Below, piece after piece: positions 5,994 to 7,192 of a stretch of 7,192 nt of DNA. This DNA is from an uncultured Prevotella sp. Lineage in GTDB: Bacteria; Bacteroidota; Bacteroidia; Bacteroidales; Bacteroidaceae. The DNA is taken from contig CALZNR010000065.1 of the NCBI GenBank assembly GCA_945827565.1, positions 1 to 7,192 on the forward strand, given 5' to 3'. The notes below the pieces were generated by a model. It saw nothing but the letters and a program-made list of their open reading frames with translations. It ran no database searches and was not told the origin of the DNA. A program made the position numbers and the translations under genes. Position 1 is the stretch's first letter, and the number at the start of each line of letters is the position of its first letter.

Positions 5994-7192
5994 TTATAAT
6001 CCCAACTTCTTACGAATGTCCTTGGGTATGGCATTCTTGTTCACCATGTAGTCCATGGTATTTGCAGCAATGAATGTCTTGGTCATGTACCAGATGCCTT
6101 TATAGTCACCCCATTCGCCCCATGAATTCTTTACCATGTAATATTCCTTGCCATTTTGGTCTTTGGCTATTCCATAAATAAGCATTCCATGATCGTCTGT
6201 AAGTTCCCAACTGTCATAACGCTCTTGGCGCATTTCTTGTGTGGGTGTAATTTCTGGTGCAGTACATCCCAAAGAGTCAAACAGTTCTGCCTTCTTTGAT
6301 CTCTCCAAACGGAGCCATTTGGCAGCATCACTACCTTTCATGCTCTGGATCTTCTTTGTGTCGTACGCATAAGCAAGACCTGCACGGGTAAATCCTTCCT
6401 CACTAACATCACCGCCCCATGCAATGCAGTAGCCCTCGTTGATTGCGTTGTCAATAATACGCATCATTTCGTCCATAGGAACGTTGTAAGAGAGGGGATT
6501 GCGCCAGTTGTCCTGCACTTCTACAGCAAATTGAGTGTAGAAGGGATGGTGTGTGTAGGAGGTGATGGTTACGTAGTCATTGAAATCAAGACCTAAACTG
6601 TTGGCGAATGATTTGGGAGTATATTCCTTCCCCTGATAGGTGAATTTCTCCGGACATTGTCCGAGATAAGCATCCAAGATACCCTGCAGTCCCACTTTCC
6701 ATTGTGTACTGATTTTCTTTTCTGTACTTTTTGCAATGGCGGCAACATAGGGCTCCATTACACCGAAAAACTCGTTGAAGTTATTCAATGAGTCGCCGTA
6801 CAAAGAGCCGGGGAATGGCATGGCATCCTCTGGACATATACCGTAGTGTTGCAAACAGTAGAGGGGGTCGTAGCATGAACCACCTTGTGAGAACTGGCAG
6901 TCACCGTGCAGGCGAACCACCTGAATAGCTCTGTCCATGTAGGTCTTGTTGGCTACAAATGCCTCACAAAGATCATAGGTTTTTCCTGTCTTTCTCAGAA
7001 TTTCGCTCTCAAAGTAAGCAAGTGTAGAATATGCCCAGCATGTACCGCTTCTGTTTTGGTCTTTGATACTTGTAATCTTGTTTTCTTTGATAGTTGTGAA
7101 TACAGGTTTGTTCTTGTTCACAGAGTCCTTGACTTCTGCGTGTGTGCCTATGGACAATATTGCCAAGAGCATCACAGAAAAGAGTTTCTTCA
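5994..7192 (-). CDS. secreted C1B-type cysteine peptidase (aminopeptidase C/bleomycin hydrolase-like), 5' base missing
   Basis: This is a papain-fold peptidase resembling PepC/bleomycin hydrolase. The protein is 399 residues if the start codon is the ATG whose A lies one base outside the window; the edge reads TG-AAG-AAA, giving MKKLFSV at the N-terminus. The GTG at 7175 would cut into the signal peptide. Residues 1-19 form a standard signal peptide with likely cleavage after T17-H-A19 and no lipobox cysteine, so it should be periplasmic or secreted. The catalytic set is Q46 and C52 (SGTCWAYST), H335 (DDHGM) and N356 (VKNSWGEWG). PepC-like landmarks include the VVRLHGDCQFSQGG region near 92-105 and WGGDVSE near 259-265. 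It is shorter than the roughly 450-residue cytosolic enzymes. Several further cysteines (about 76, 99, 107, 113, 120, 180, 256, 310) could form disulfides in the periplasm. Aminopeptidase versus endopeptidase activity cannot be decided. Its promoter lies outside the window. Confidence 0.9.
   Translation of the reverse strand, partial: KKLFSVMLLAILSIGTHAEVKDSVNKNKPVFTTIKENKITSIKDQNRSGTCWAYSTLAYFESEILRKTGKTYDLCEAFVANKTYMDRAIQVVRLHGDCQFSQGGSCYDPLYCLQHYGICPEDAMPFPGSLYGDSLNNFNEFFGVMEPYVAAIAKSTEKKISTQWKVGLQGILDAYLGQCPEKFTYQGKEYTPKSFANSLGLDFNDYVTITSYTHHPFYTQFAVEVQDNWRNPLSYNVPMDEMMRIIDNAINEGYCIAWGGDVSEEGFTRAGLAYAYDTKKIQSMKGSDAAKWLRLERSKKAELFDSLGCTAPEITPTQEMRQERYDSWELTDDHGMLIYGIAKDQNGKEYYMVKNSWGEWGDYKGIWYMTKTFIAANTMDYMVNKNAIPKDIRKKLGL

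Overview
The window looks like ordinary chromosome from a member of the Bacteroidota, most likely Prevotella or a close relative. The signs are a Bacteroides-type promoter (TTTG, 19 bp, TAnnTTTG) upstream of ilvC, A-rich start regions without Shine-Dalgarno sequences, an IlvC that reads like the Bacteroides/Prevotella type, and a RecQ with the domain order of the short Bacteroidota RecQ subfamily. The species assignment is inferred from protein resemblance and is not proven.

Layout, left to right. (a) 1-240: non-coding, with a divergent -7-like box at the far left, a convincing ilvC promoter at 76-106, and a leader of about 128 nt with two hairpins. (b) 241-1290, + strand: ilvC, ketol-acid reductoisomerase, followed by a rho-independent terminator at 1344-1410. 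(c) 1504-1929, + strand: a small HIT-family nucleotide-binding protein. (d) 1983-2030: a perfect 19-bp inverted repeat between converging genes. (e) 2051-5651, - strand: recJ then recQ, overlapping by 8 nt as ATGAATGA. (f) 5652-5993: a gene-free stretch of about 340 bp with a diverged half-copy of the 1983 repeat and two hairpins. (g) 5994-7192, - strand: a secreted papain-fold (C1B, aminopeptidase C/bleomycin hydrolase-like) peptidase, whose start codon lacks only its first base at the window edge.

Functionally, ilvC belongs to valine/isoleucine/leucine synthesis and appears to be a single-gene unit here. The recJ-recQ pair is the clearest functional link: a 5'-3' single-strand exonuclease and a 3'-5' helicase of the RecF recombination pathway, arranged so that recQ translation can be coupled to recJ. 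The HIT protein and the peptidase have no evident link to their neighbours.

I found no mobile element, CRISPR array, tRNA, rRNA or phage gene, and nothing that amounts to a new multi-gene system. The items most worth a second look are the intergenic palindromes (one with stem pairing that favours the minus-strand RNA), the structured ilvC leader, the shortened cofactor loop in IlvC, and the RecQ domain order.
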